Below are positions 21,204 through 32,559 of a DNA stretch of 64,000 nucleotides, in pieces. The stretch is from Bactrocera neohumeralis. Taxonomy: Eukaryota; Arthropoda; Insecta; Diptera; Tephritidae. The notes under the pieces were generated by a model that worked only from the letters and a program-made list of their open reading frames with translations, was not told the origin of the DNA and ran no database searches. The first letter of the stretch is position 1; every line of letters starts with the position of its first letter. The DNA lies in the NCBI RefSeq assembly GCF_024586455.1, contig NW_026089623.1, positions 15,256,236 to 15,320,235 of the forward strand, given 5' to 3'. The translations under genes and the position numbers were made by a program.

Positions 21204-22372
21204 TGGGTTGGGTTTACTTTAGTATCTCATTTTCATTGCTTATTCCTCTTAAATGCGTGCACGGATTTTTTTAAATTTATATAGCACGGATAGCCAATGA
21301 ATTAAACTTTGGTTTAAATGTAAATTTATTGTTAAATGTTAATTTGTTTTTTAGATATAAGTAAGCAAAAAACGCACATTTTCACATTTGCTCAAACAAT
21401 GCCTCTCTTCTTTTGAAGTTTTTGTTGCACTGCTTGCAAAAAATTTAACCAATTTAACACACATACATTCTTTGAAATATATTTAATTGAATTAATGATA
21501 AATTATGAATTTTAATTTGCAATTTTATGTACAATTTAATAAATAAAACAGCTTTAAATTACGTGTTATACTGTTCCTTTAAATGTAAGCAAATTACTGA
21601 ATTTGAACTGTCAAACGACGAAGAAAATAAGCACAAAAGGAAGACAGTAATAACCCAACGAATCAAAATGGTAGGTCTTATATACATTTGGGTTACTTTA
21701 CATAGGACTCGTTTCGGATCGAAGGTTGAAAGTATTAACAAAATACGTCCATATAACGAAAATTTGGAATAAAAAATCGCGCGATTTTTTATTCCAAATT
21801 TTCGCCTGCGGCGCTTGTTTCAATGTAATATATTATACTGAAAATTTTGAATAAAAAATCGCGCGATTTTTTATTCCAAATTTTCGCCTGCGGCGCTTGT
21901 TTCAATGTAATATATTATACTGAAAATCGCGCGATTTTTTATTCAAAATTTTCGTTATATGGACGTAATATATTGCCCACTTTTCAGGGTCTTGTATAAA
22001 TGGTTGGTTGGGTTATCTTGGTATTACCTGTATATGTATCGGTTTTTAATTTTCAGTGTTTTTATTATTTAAATAAAGTGGATTTCCACTTTAATTCATT
22101 GAAATAATAAAAATAATAAACATAGAGTCACTCTATGCGTAAAAATACATACATTTTATAATAATTAGTGAAAATTGTATGGAAAAACTGCGATTTTACA
22201 CCATTTTCAGGAGGCTGCCCTGGAGCCCCCCGTGGTCCTAGGGGGGGAAGGGTGCTATTATTCAAAAGCTCCATTCATTACCTTTCAAATGAGGGGGGTA
22301 CCAAGCCCCCAGCCCCCTCCCCCTTTGCGCAAAACCTCTTCAAAATGAGATACTAAACTAAACATTCCCCTT
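21204..22372 (-). repeat. Right arm of giant inverted repeat
   Basis: Inverted partner of 19422-20566. The palindrome at 21757-21804 is perfect over 48 bp (centre CGCGCG); a second one follows at about 21841-21887 with a mismatch, and the module with GCCTGCGGCGCTTGTTTC is tandemly repeated. Confidence 0.9.
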
Positions 22373-22851
22373 TATTTTTGATAATACGCTGTTTTGTATA
22401 TAAGGTGACAATATACATATATAATATTACTATATAATATTTCTTATTTGTTTAGTAAATTAAATGGGGAAACTTTATACCTGAGGCAGACATGTAGTAA
22501 CAATACCATATATGGTACAAATACCATATGTGTGTCACCAAATACCAGCAAAATACTATATGAGCAATGTAGTATTTTGCTGGTAACAATACTATGATGT
22601 TTCATTGTGGTATTTGTATAAACACAGCTAAAAAAAAGGTAACAAACTTTGCTAAAAGCTTTTACACAAAAGCTCTTCGAAATATTCTGTCAAAATGACT
22701 TAAAAAATTAATTATTGAAATAGAAAACAAAATATTTTTCACAATTTCTCTTCCGGAAAAGTAGACAATGTCTCATTTTATGTGAGGATTCTAGAGAGAC
22801 TTTAACCAAACCAAACCAAATAGTAACTTTAACATATTTATTTTATATAAT

Positions 22852-23990
22852 ATCCCAGGATTTCGGGAATAAATTGGTCGGATAGAGGAGATTCTCCAGA
22901 TCACGAATATATATGGTTATAGCCGCAGGAAGCTTATAGTTTTCGAGTTATTCGCGTTTTAAGTTGAAAATTTGCAATATTTTAATTACATATTTTCGAT
23001 ATATAAAATTAATTTTGCACTTCTATTTTTCACTTTTATATACGCTAACACATCACTTATTCATTTGCACACATTTATTTTATATAATATAGTGCAAAAA
23101 TAGCTTTTAATAAACATTTAAATTGTTGTTGAATTTGATTATTTAAGAATAACAAATGAATTACAAACTGTCATATAATCAGTGTTACCTTATCGACATC
23201 ATTTGTAAAATATTTAAAAGAAATAGAGTAAACTGATTATACCCCAAATACGAGAATCAACATCCTATAAAAACCATAACCCTGGCCGATCCAACACCAG
23301 GGTGTGTCAAGTTTTTTTCGAGTAAAACTCTTTTTTGCGTTGCCGGCCTTCTGCCGCGCTTCAAAAAAAAAAAATAACCCTGGCCGATCCAACACCTGGG
23401 TGTGTCAGCTTTTTTTGAGTACAACTTCCTTTTGCGTTGGCGGCCTTCGGCCGCACTTCAAAAAAATAACCCTGGCCGATCCAACACCGGGGTGTGCCAA
23501 CACCAGGGTGTTCCAGGTTTTTTTTCGAGTAAAACTCCTTTTTTGATTTTTACTCATCATATAGCAAGAAAAGGGATAATGATTTATGTATTTGGCGTAT
23601 AAACCGATTTTTTATTCGTTTGATAAATGTGTAGATATGGCAATACTTATTGTTTGACAACACGGAACACTTATTGTTATTGTGCGTGTAATAATATTTA
23701 TGTAAAATATAAAATGGTTATTTTAAGCAAATATCTATAATATTAATAAAAAATAAATATGTAGAAATATTGTAGTGAAGTGTAAGTGTATAAAAAGTGC
23801 ATAATATGAAAAGAAAAAGTTACTATAAATTGAGAAATTGCCAAATTAAATTTGCGAAATTTTCAACTTTAAATGCATATATCTCGAAAACTATAAGTTT
23901 GCGGCGGCTATAATTATATATTTTCTTAATCTGGAGCATCAGCCCAATCTAACCATACCACTTTTAACCTTGAAATCGTGGGATGGTATA
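22852..23990. mobile_element. Foldback-like element, copy with 3 satellite units
   Basis: The left arm (from about 22852: GATTTCGGG, GGAGATTCTCCAGATCACG, ATAGCCGCAGG, TTATAGTTTTCGAG) is an inverted, diverged match of the right arm (about 23530-23990: CTCGAAAACTATAAGTTTGC, TCTGGAGCATCAG, GAAATCGTGGGATGG). The satellite core lies between. The right half is a direct match to 30410-30799. No transposase frame. Confidence 0.65.
23276..23530. repeat. Satellite array, 3 units of 92-98 bp
   Basis: Units begin ATAACCCTGGCCGATCCAAC at 23276, 23374 and 23466. Each has an ACACC...GGTGT hairpin, and full units also have a GCGGCC...GGCCGC hairpin. Confidence 0.85.
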
Positions 23991-25084
23991 CTAAAGCCGA
24001 CCCAATTAAATAAAGAACAAATCCATATGAATGGATAGAGGAATTTTTGGGAAAAAAGGAGTTTCAGCGAGTTTCCTTATTATAACATGGCAGCGCTCCA
24101 TTTCGTCGTAATTGTTATCACACACATGATGTTCACTACGTATGTAAAATGTAATTTTTCAAATAAAGATTTCTTCGGTAAAAAAAAAACTGTTAAAAGT
24201 GTAAAATGTGGATTTATTTAAAAGTATATAGTTTCATTTAATTAATTTGAAGTGAAAAATGTGAATGTAAAGTGAGTTTAATGTGGTAAAATAGCTTGTT
24301 GAAATGTTCGATTTTGGGAATTTTTAAGGTCGAATATCTCGTAAACTAAGCGTTTGCGGTACCTATAACCCTATATATTTTTTAATCAGGAGGACTTCCT
24401 ATTTCCAACTGTACCTTCAAATCGCGGCGCCAAAGAAATCGGAATTGTGCCCAATTCCGATATAAATGGGGTATGTGCTGATAGACGATTTATTTTATAT
24501 CAAATAGTGCAAGAACTTTAATTCTATATAAAACTAAACAAGCAAAAAATTAGTGTACCATATTTTGTAATGGAATAAATATAAGAAAAGAAAAGATTAT
24601 GACGTCATAACTAAATTCATTATCGTGTGATGAGTAATGTAAAATCTTTCAGAATTCTCATTATCTTGATAAATCCGGGTGTTGGATCGGCCAGGGATAT
24701 GTTTTTAAGCGCGGCCGAAGACCGCCAAACCAAAAGGGAGTTCAGCGCAAAAGAACTGAGCACGCCCGACCGAGGGTTAATATTTTGAAGCGCAGTAAGA
24801 ATTCTATGCGGATAACTAATGTGTTATACTTGTGTATTTCCTGTCACTGGGGTATTATTTGTTTTATTTATATATACAGATACAAATTTAAACGCTTATA
24901 GTATATCTCACAAACTATGAACGTAAGGTAGCACTGATTATTAGTGAGAATGCAACACTTTTGTTATTCCGTGAGCAAAAATAATTCAACAGAAGTTAAA
25001 TGTTGAAAATAAGTTACCTCCTCTATCCGGGGTATGTAGTGATAGGGGAGCTTCTCCTGAGTAGGAATATTCAAAAATAAAGTT
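23991..25084. other. Repeat-derived spacer
   Basis: About 24320-24460 is another diverged foldback end (TATCTCGTAAACTAAGCG, TGGCGCC-type). About 24620-24780 matches 19085-19200 and 35640-35760 and includes an inverted satellite unit (GTTGGATCGGCCAGGG). No gene seen. Confidence 0.5.
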
Positions 25085-25435
25085 CCTAACTCATATATTT
25101 TTCAAAATATTCCCGATTAAAAATTCAAAAATTTGTATTAATAACACTTAGTATTTCACAATGTTTCACTAAATCTTTTCACATTTTTCACCGTATATTT
25201 AAATATACACTCTAAACATTGAAATAAGTTTATATTTCACTTTTATTTTGTTATATTTAACCTAATTTTATTAATTTAAAAATCACTTAGCACACTCATC
25301 GTTGAAAAGGTTAGATTGTTTACAATTATGAGGAAAACGAGCGTTGCCACATCTTAAACACCAAATATGTAAGATTTTCAAAGATTTTTCTTTGTTTGTA
25401 TTTTCGCTGGATTCTTTTTTCTATATTAACTATAA
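25085..25435. repeat. Interspersed repeat, copy 2 (direct copy at 20585)
   Basis: Direct copy of 20585-20935. Here it stands outside any inverted repeat, so it is an independent component of the giant palindrome. Confidence 0.8.
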
Positions 25436-25850
25436 TAAAAAATACTTTTCAAGATTTTTCAAGCTATAATTGTTTTGAGTTGTGAACACTTTTTCCTTAT
25501 ACAGATACAAATTTAAACGCATATAGTATATCTCACAAACTATAGGTTATTCACGAAATTCTGGGTATACTAAAGTTTTCCCAAAAAACTAACCAGCAGT
25601 TTGATTTGAATAACTTAAAAACAAATTACATATAAATTAATAATAATATTCATACATATATGGTATATAATTAACTCCTTTATGTTACTTTCATGTGCAT
25701 AAAGCCTTTTGTAGTGGGCACCTGCCTGACTCCTTATTTATTCGGCGACGGTATTCACCCTTAGGTCTCGATGAATTTCAGCGTTTCTGCAGTACCAAGG
25801 AGCATTTACAATGTCTCTTAGCACCTTGTTTTGAAAATGTAGTATAATAA

Positions 25851-26250
25851 TAAGGGGGTATTCTGGTTTAGAAAATCGAAAAAATCGTTTTTTTTTCATA
25901 TTTTTATAGTATATGTTCCTAAGAGGATTTTTCGAAATTCAAATTATTTTCCGAGATACAGCTTATTTTGTGACTCCGACTCCGACTGCGCGCGACTAGT
26001 TCTCAAACTTTAAACTCGTTTTTCTCATAACTATTCTAGAAACGGTGTGCATGATATCTCAAGTTCTACTCAACCGATTCACATGAAATTTTACACAGAG
26101 CTTTCTTAAATAATTGTTCAATTCACAACCTGTCGTAAAGCATCGTAAAATTATAATTTTTACACTTGTTTTTTTATAATTTTACGATGCTTTACGACAG
26201 GCTGTGAATTGCTCAAATATATATATATTTTTTTTATTTTTAAAAAAATC
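25851..26250 (-). mobile_element. TTAA-type MITE, partial copy 1, with hairpin
   Basis: Starts ATAAGGGGGTATTCTGGTTT. This end is the inverted equivalent of the right end of the copy at 37415-37896; TCTCAAGTTCTACTCAACCG and CGTTTTTCTCATAAC-like blocks match it in inverted order. The far end is not intact. A 41-bp near-perfect hairpin occupies 26116-26214. Confidence 0.6.
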
Positions 26251-26598
26251 CGAACCACAAAAAACGGAAAATACGAAACTTTTTTTTAAAACCTACGCCA
26301 TTTTGTAAAAATATTCGTTTTTTTTTCAAAAACGTTTCGATAACTACACTTTTACCCTTCACGGATTTCGCATAAATTTTAATTTTAGGTCACGGGAAGG
26401 ATTTATATCCTGCACACCAGGACAAACCTTTGTTTCATCGTCTCTACTTCTACCTGCACTTTTTTATTTATTTATTTATTTATTTAATTAAACCAACGCC
26501 AATCGGCAATATACATTTGAATAATTAATATTTAATATAAGGGAAAATACAACAAGACAAGGGTAATAATATTAGTTATAAAATTCAAGTTTGATTAA

Positions 26599-27940
26599 TC
26601 AATGATAGTTGAGTAGCTTGTTCTTCGTGGCTGTGATGAAGTTACTATATGTTCCTCCATAGAAATCCAGGTCGTTATGTAGCGAGTTGACAAGGTTTGC
26701 AATGCGATTGAGCGGTCCATTCACAACATAGTTTTTAGTGGATTTAGTGATTTTAAGCAGACGTTTGCGTCTTAGTGTTAAATTTACAGGTGCAAATTCG
26801 AAACTACTGTTGATCTCAGGTGCATCAATGAGTCCATTCACCACTTTATAGAAAAAGGCCAGATCAGCAATTTGACGGCCTAAGACTATTAATTTTGTAC
26901 TGACAGCAGATTTCCTCCATAGAGATGTTCCGCGTTGGCTGGGCATGATGATAAATTAATATCTTACACATTTTTCTCTGGACTTTCTCAACTCTACTGA
27001 TCAGAATATCTGTATATGGAGACCAAACAACTGAGCCGTATTCCAGGGGGGATCCCATCAGGTCCCGCACCTTTTTTTAGGATTTAATGATGAAATTGAT
27101 CTAAAGACATTGTCAGTGGTTACCTCTAAGTTATCTAAAGTCGCGTGTAGGGACAAATCCTGGCTGCTGTACCTCTGTCTGATATACACTTTTAAAGAAA
27201 GCAGCGAATAAGTTGCTGACTTCCTCACACTGAGTTCTTTGCATTCGCGTCTGAGTTGGCTAAATTTTTTATAGGTCTGACTGGATTCTTTGTTTTTATA
27301 TATTGAATGAGCTGCCTTTTTTAGCCTGACTTTGCGAATTAATTCAGTTGAGAACCAACATGGATAATTACTTAGCTTATTTATATAGACTGGTACGTGG
27401 AGCGAGATACCATCTTTGATTATCTTGTACAAATAATTGACTTTATCGTCTAGAGATTCATGACTGTATAACTGTGACCAATCGGTCGTTAAGAAAAATG
27501 TGTTTAGACTTGCGTAGTCCGCTTTTTTAAATGATAACGATGGTATATTAGCTGGCTAAAACCAGGTAATATGTCTATTGTGACTTCTAGAGCTGGGTGA
27601 TATTTCTCTAAAGACGTGATGGACTGGGTATTTTGAATGCTGACATCAAAATTGGAGAAACAGAGGTCCAGCAATCCTTGATGTTCATTTAGAATGTCGT
27701 TGAATTGTGTGCATCCCAGCGATGCATAGACCTCATATAGTAAGTTTTCACAGTCAAGGCGGGGAAAGTTGTAATCACCTATGACAACGAGCTTGGCATT
27801 TTTAAATTTTTCTCTCAGGTAAGATATTTGGTGAAGATGAGTGTTATAAACTTCATGTGTTGACTGTGATGGCAGATAAACACATCCGATTATTATATCT
27901 AAAGTATTGCACTTAACCTTAATAAATACTTGCTCCAAAC
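26599..27940 (-). pseudogene. ORF2 relic: endonuclease part joined to RT C-terminus
   Basis: Endonuclease: IIGCVYLPSQ, VVIGDYNFPRLD and LDLCFSNFDVS. After a frameshift near 27530 come DWSQLYSHESLDDKVNYLY and the linker CWFSTELIRKVRLKKAAH. The RT begins with GPDGIPP near 27060 but goes directly into LEYGSVVWSPYTD near 27045, so everything from RT motif 2 through the YADD box is missing, roughly a thousand bases or more. Another frameshift near 26940 leads to the C-terminal tail (FFYKVVNGLID, LNLRRKRLL-like, YSNFITATKNKLLNYH). The product cannot be catalytic. Confidence 0.8.
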
Positions 27941-28197
27941 TATTGTCAGGAGTTGTGATGAGCTCAGATTGAAATGAGCGTTTTATTGCTATAAATACTC
28001 CTCCGCCACGTATATACCCACTGGTTGAAGGGTTTCTATCTTTCCTGTAAATTGAATAAGTATTATCTATAATTTCACCATCTAGTACAGCTGGATGGAG
28101 CCAAGACTCGGTGATACAAAATACTTAAGTGTTATTGGCTGACGACGATGTTAGGAACCTGTTTAGTTTTGTTCTCAGTCCCCTCACTTTCTGATAA

Positions 28198-29182
28198 TTA
28201 ATTATCAGCGCTGTTGGATGGGTTCTTCTTGGTGAGCGGGCGAAAATTCTTAGTAACGATCTTAGGAATGAAATTGATATATTTAATGGTTTTTGTTAAA
28301 TCACCACCCTTTATTATGGCGTCAAGTTCAGCTCTTAGGTTTTTAAGAAGTGTTAAGTCAGACTTGAAGGTAATCTGAGGTCCTTCTGCTTCAGCTGTTG
28401 ATTTCCATTTGAGAATAGTTAACGCATCATCTGGTGTTGGTGTTTCACTGAGTAACGGCCGTGTACGGCCAGCTAACGGACGACCAAGTCGCCGTATTCT
28501 AAAATTCATTGTGTTGCTAGCGAGACTGGGTGGTAGTGCTGCGAGGACTTTTGTTCTATCTTCCTCCAAACGATCTTGACCATCGACTTTTATTGATTCA
28601 GCCACATTCATGGCTATTACATTTGATTGGCGTTTTTCCCGTTCAGCCAGTTCAGCAATAATATCCTCAGTGGATACAGACAAATCAGGATGAGACTTGA
28701 GTTTTTCCTCCACTAATGCAATCCTGTTATTAAGACGAGTACACTTGTCAGTTAATGTGTTATTTTGCTTAGCAATTTTATTCACCTCGTCTCTGATGCT
28801 AGCCACATTACCTTCCATAGATGTCTTGAAACGATCAAATTTGGCTGCAAAGCTGTCTGCAAGAGACTGCAAGGGATTGAAGTTTCTTTTCAAACAAGTC
28901 ATTAATTTTATTCATTGCTACCGTGTCATCGTCCGAGGTATCAACTGCATCCTCAGGAATAATTATGCTAACCTCACTTTTGCAGGAATCACATTTCCAT
29001 GTGGGACCATTCTTTTTAGTGATGCGAGCGATCTCGTTGAATTCTTTTGTTGACAAGGTGGTACATTTAAGATGTACCCATGTACGACAGGATGCACACA
29101 TAAGACTTGCTTGATTTTCCTTAATATTTAGAGAGCAGGTGCTGCACGTGTGTACAGTCACGTTTTGTTTTTTAGGAGGCAT
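28198..29182 (-). pseudogene. LINE ORF1: PHD-type zinc finger plus coiled coil, one frameshift
   Basis: From ATG at 29182: MPPKKQNVTVHTCSTC, then C-x2-C...W-x-H-x2-C...W-x-C-x2-C, a PHD-like finger over residues 12-65. The frame breaks near 28880, where a CTTGCAGTCT block is followed by CTTGCAGACA; the next frame (28902-28198) continues QSLADSFAAKFDRFK with a coiled coil (about residues 25-70) and a basic region with IRRLGRPLAG. ORF1 binds element RNA. A 10-nt tandem duplication explains the break. The two halves would give about 340 aa. Confidence 0.8.
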
Positions 29183-29457
29183 ATTGATTAGTTAATAATA
29201 CTACGATTTAATAATTAGATTGATTTACTGGCGGCTTGTAATGTTATTTAACACTTAGCACACTATAAATTAACAACGTTAAATTAATTAAACAATACTA
29301 TTATTTGTATTTTGACGAGCGATAAAAATAAACACGTCAGCTGTCTAGCCCTCTAGCGGTATATATATTTTTTTTTAATTATTTTGTAATTTAATTTTTT
29401 TTCTTATATTATTTATGTTTTGTATTCTTAGAATATCAATAAAAAGCATCTAAAAAA

Positions 29458-30799
29458 AGAAAATATATAATTATAGCCGCCGCAAACTTATAGTTTTCGA
29501 GATATTTGCGTTTAAATTTGAAAATTTCGCAAATTTAATTAAGCAATTTCTCGATTTATGGTAACTTTTTTTTTCAAATTAAGCACTTTTTATACACTTA
29601 CACTTCACTACAATATTTCTACATATTTATTTTATATTTATTATTCAGATATTTGCTTAAAATAAGCATTTTATATTTTACATAAATATTACACGCACAA
29701 TAACAATATGTGTTCCGTGTTGTCAAATAGAAAGTGTTACCGTATCCCAAACGATTGAAAACAATAAAAATAAATAAAAAAAAAACTCAAATGCAGGAAA
29801 AAAATAACTCTGGACGATCCAACACCTGGGTCTGTCAGGTTTTTTTTGAGTAAAATTCCTTTTAGCGCTTCAAAAAAAATAACCCTGGCCGATCCAACAC
29901 CGGGGTCTGTCAGGTTTTTTTCGAGTGAAATTCCTTTTAGCGTTGGCGGCCTTCGGCCGCGCTTAAAAAAAAATAACCCTGGCCGATCCAACACCGGGGT
30001 GTGTCAGCTTTTTTTGAGTACAACTCCTTTTTGCGTTGGCGGCCTTCGGCCGCATTTAAAAAAAAAATAACCCTGGCCGATCCAACACCAGGGTGTGTCA
30101 AGTTTTTTTTCGAGTTAAACCCTTTTTTGCGTTGCCGGCCTTCTGCCGCGCTTCAAAAAAAAAATAACCCTGGCCGATCCAACACCGGGGTGTGCCAACA
30201 CCAGGGTGTGTCAGGTTTTTGTTGAGTAAAACTCCTTTTTGCGTTGGCGGCCTTCGGCCGCACTTCAAAAAAAATAACCCTGGCCGATCCAACACCGGGG
30301 TGTGTCAGGTTTTTTTCGAGTAAAATCCCTTTTTGCGTTGGCGGCCTTCGCCCGCGCTTCAAAAAAAATAACCCTGGCCGATCCAACACCGGGATGTGTC
30401 AAGTTTTTTTCCAGTAAATCTCTTTATTGCTTTTTACTCATGAAGCATAGCAAGAAGATAACGAATTATGTATTTGTGGTATAAACCTATTTATTATTCG
30501 TTTGATAAAAGTGTTATGGCAACAGTTATTATCTGTCAACACGGTACACTTTTGTTATTGTGCATGTAATGAAATTTGTGTAAAATATAAAATGCTTATT
30601 TTAAACAAATATCAAAATAATTACTGAAAAATAAATATGTAGAAACAATGTAGTGAAGTGTAAGTGTATAAAAAGTGCATAATATGAAAGAAATAATTAC
30701 TAGAAATCGAGAAATAGCAAGATAAAATTTGCAAAATTTTCAAGTTTAAATGCAAATATCTCGAAAACTATAAGTTTGCGGCGGCAATAATTATATATA
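29458..30799. mobile_element. Foldback-like element with satellite core (7 units)
   Basis: The left arm 29458-29790 is the inverted copy of the right arm 30430-30799 (ATTATAGCCGCCGCAAACTT against AAGTTTGCGGCGGCAATAAT; CACTTACACTTCACTACA against TGTAGTGAAGTGTAAGTG). Between them is the tandem array. This arm-satellite-arm plan resembles Drosophila FB elements in architecture; sequence relation is not claimed. No transposase. Confidence 0.8.
29804..30420. repeat. Satellite array, 7 units (period mostly 94-97 bp)
   Basis: Unit starts (ATAACCCTGGCCGATCC-type) at 29804, 29879, 29973, 30067, 30164, 30274 and 30368. The first unit lacks the GCGGCC hairpin segment (75 bp) and the fifth carries an extra ACACC...GGTGT block (110 bp). 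Long apparent frames on both strands arise from the repeat and are not genes. Confidence 0.9.
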
Positions 30800-30822
30800 C
30801 ACAATTAATTACAATATATATT

Positions 30823-32398
30823 ACAAATAATTATATGTGCATTATGTATTTTCTTGATTAAAAAAGTACAAAACCTGATATCAAAATTTTGGGATGAAGT
30901 TTGCAAAATAAAAACATAAAGTGGTGACAAATTTCAAATATATGTAATAAGGAAGTTAAATCAAAAATTGTCTTAGTACTAAATATTTATATGTGCACAT
31001 TTAATTTTTATTTTTTTAATATTCTTAATGATTATGTATATATGATATTAATAGCCAATATTATTACCATTTTTCAGTATTACGGAATTAAGTCGGGATG
31101 GTATCTAAACCACCAAGGATTTAAGGTGGGCTGGATCAATATTGGCCCATTCTGGGACAATTGCCTTTTTAATGTCCTTGCTGTCTCAAACTGTTCTTGA
31201 ACACTTTGTCAGAGACGAGACTCCAGAGGATCTCAAATGGATTTAGGCCCAGTCTTAAGGCGGACCAGTCCAATACAGGAATTTTTCGCCCCGTAAAGAT
31301 GTATTTGGTGGCCTAAACTGTGTGTATTGAAGCATTGTCCTACTGAAAAGTCTTGTCGCTGCCTTATAAATTGCCACCAAATTCTATTAACTCACTCTAC
31401 AGAAAACCCACATATATTTGAATATCATTAGGGTAGAGTGTAGCACATATGTATATGGCTTTCCCCTATGGCAGAACGCAGCCTATACCATCCCACTGCC
31501 ACCACCAAACCCTCGCTTAAAACAGGATCGCCGATCCTGGCGCATATCTCTCCAATATCTTTTGCAACTATCAAGGCCATCTAGATTGAACTTCTTTTCA
31601 TTACTAAAAATTACGTTATGCCATTCTTAGCATCAAAAACGGTACTTATGTGCAAACTTCATGCGAGCCTTCAAGTGTCGTTATGAAGGCTTGGATTTAG
31701 GCACCATGGAGGTATGTTTCAGTAATGGATTTTTATGGATTATTTGCACTATTCGACTATCAGTTATTTGGAGACCCATACGACCTTGAATTTTTTCGCT
31801 ACTCATTAAATCAACCACAGCAAGTCCTTGTATTTGCCGTTTGCAACGCAAATCAATGTTGCTTTTCCGCCCACTTCGTCAAATTTTACCATATTAATTT
31901 AAATTTTTTAGGTAATTAGAGATGCAGTTCCAGTGCCGGTTTACTTTTTCTGCGATATTAGTGATATTCGCACCGCTATCATGCATTCCTTTAATGATAC
32001 CTTGTTCATGGTCTGTCAAACTGGTTTCATGAGGCATGTTAACTAACCAATATCGAAATATTTAAATTAATTTCACCACTTTGAACAATTACATAAAAAA
32101 TATAAAATATATAATAAATATCTCAAACTAATTTTTGCAACTTAACTTCCGAAAACGCTATTATCAGCAGTTGCAATCATTTCGCACTGATGTGCACATA
32201 TAATTATTTACTACGCAGCACCGAAAGCTCACGCACATTTTGAAAGCAACGGTACAACGAATGAAAGGAGATAGCAAAAATTTTGGTCATTTCACAACAA
32301 CAACATATCACCAAAGAATTGCTCAATTTCAGAAACGGGATAGTTTTTCATATATGGCGAAAAACAGGAAACCTACTTATGCACATATAATTATTTGT
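30823..32398 (-). mobile_element. Tc1-like transposon with IR/DR ends
   Basis: Outer inverted ends CAAATAATTATATGTGCAT at about 30824 and 32380-32397; inner copies of the same motif at 30978-31000 and 32189-32212. Pairs of binding-site-like motifs at each end are the IR/DR type known in part of the Tc1 group. A transposase relic lies between. The left flank has TA. Confidence 0.75.
31080..32037 (-). pseudogene. Tc1-type transposase relic
   Basis: Minus strand from ATG at 32037: MPHETSLTDHEQGIIKGM and NITNIAEKVNRHWNCI form the paired-like HTH. Later come FSNEKKFNLDG (first catalytic Asp region is FSNE here, where FSDE is usual), YWRDMRQDRR, GFGGGSGMV, F-Q-stop-DNASIHT (second Asp) and LDWSALRLGLNPFEILW (third acidic residue, Glu). 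Several stops (for example in FQ*DNA and before AAFCHRGK) and frameshifts break it. Family length of about 340 aa is nearly spanned, so this is decay in place rather than deletion. Confidence 0.8.
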
Positions 32399-32404
32399 GT
32401 GAGG

Positions 32405-32495
32405 TAGGTATTCTTAATCTGGAACATCAGCTCTATCCAACCATACCACTTTTAACCCTGAAATCGTGGGATGGTATACTAAAGCCGACCCAGTG
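32405..32495. repeat. Foldback-family end fragment
   Basis: TTCTTAATCTGGAnCATCAG and GAAATCGTGGGATGGTATAC repeat the end at 23928-23995 almost exactly. Confidence 0.8.
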
Positions 32496-32559
32496 ATTCT
32501 TTTGTTTGTAAAATTTACATGAACCGATTTGCCACCATTTTTTAGTCCAACTTACGCGT

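Larger units (their letters stand above)
26462..29345 (-). mobile_element. CR1/Jockey-group LINE with PHD-finger ORF1 and deleted RT
   Basis: On the minus strand: ORF1 from 29182, ORF2 endonuclease from about 27940, then a jump to the RT C-terminus, then a (TAAA)n tail at about 26462-26490. The 5' UTR may extend to about 29345. ORF1 with a PHD-type zinc domain plus coiled coil points to CR1-like or related elements. The internal deletion makes the copy non-autonomous. Confidence 0.75.

Noticed and set aside
23304..23602. Frames with RASKKKNNPGRSN-like peptides
   Set aside because: Same satellite, not protein coding.
29804..30420. Array considered as CRISPR
   Set aside because: Whole units, including the 'spacers', are repeated; eukaryotic satellite in a foldback element.
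29737..30484. Several overlapping frames on both strands with repeated peptides such as TLADPTPG
   Set aside because: They are translations of the 94-bp satellite and change frame from unit to unit.
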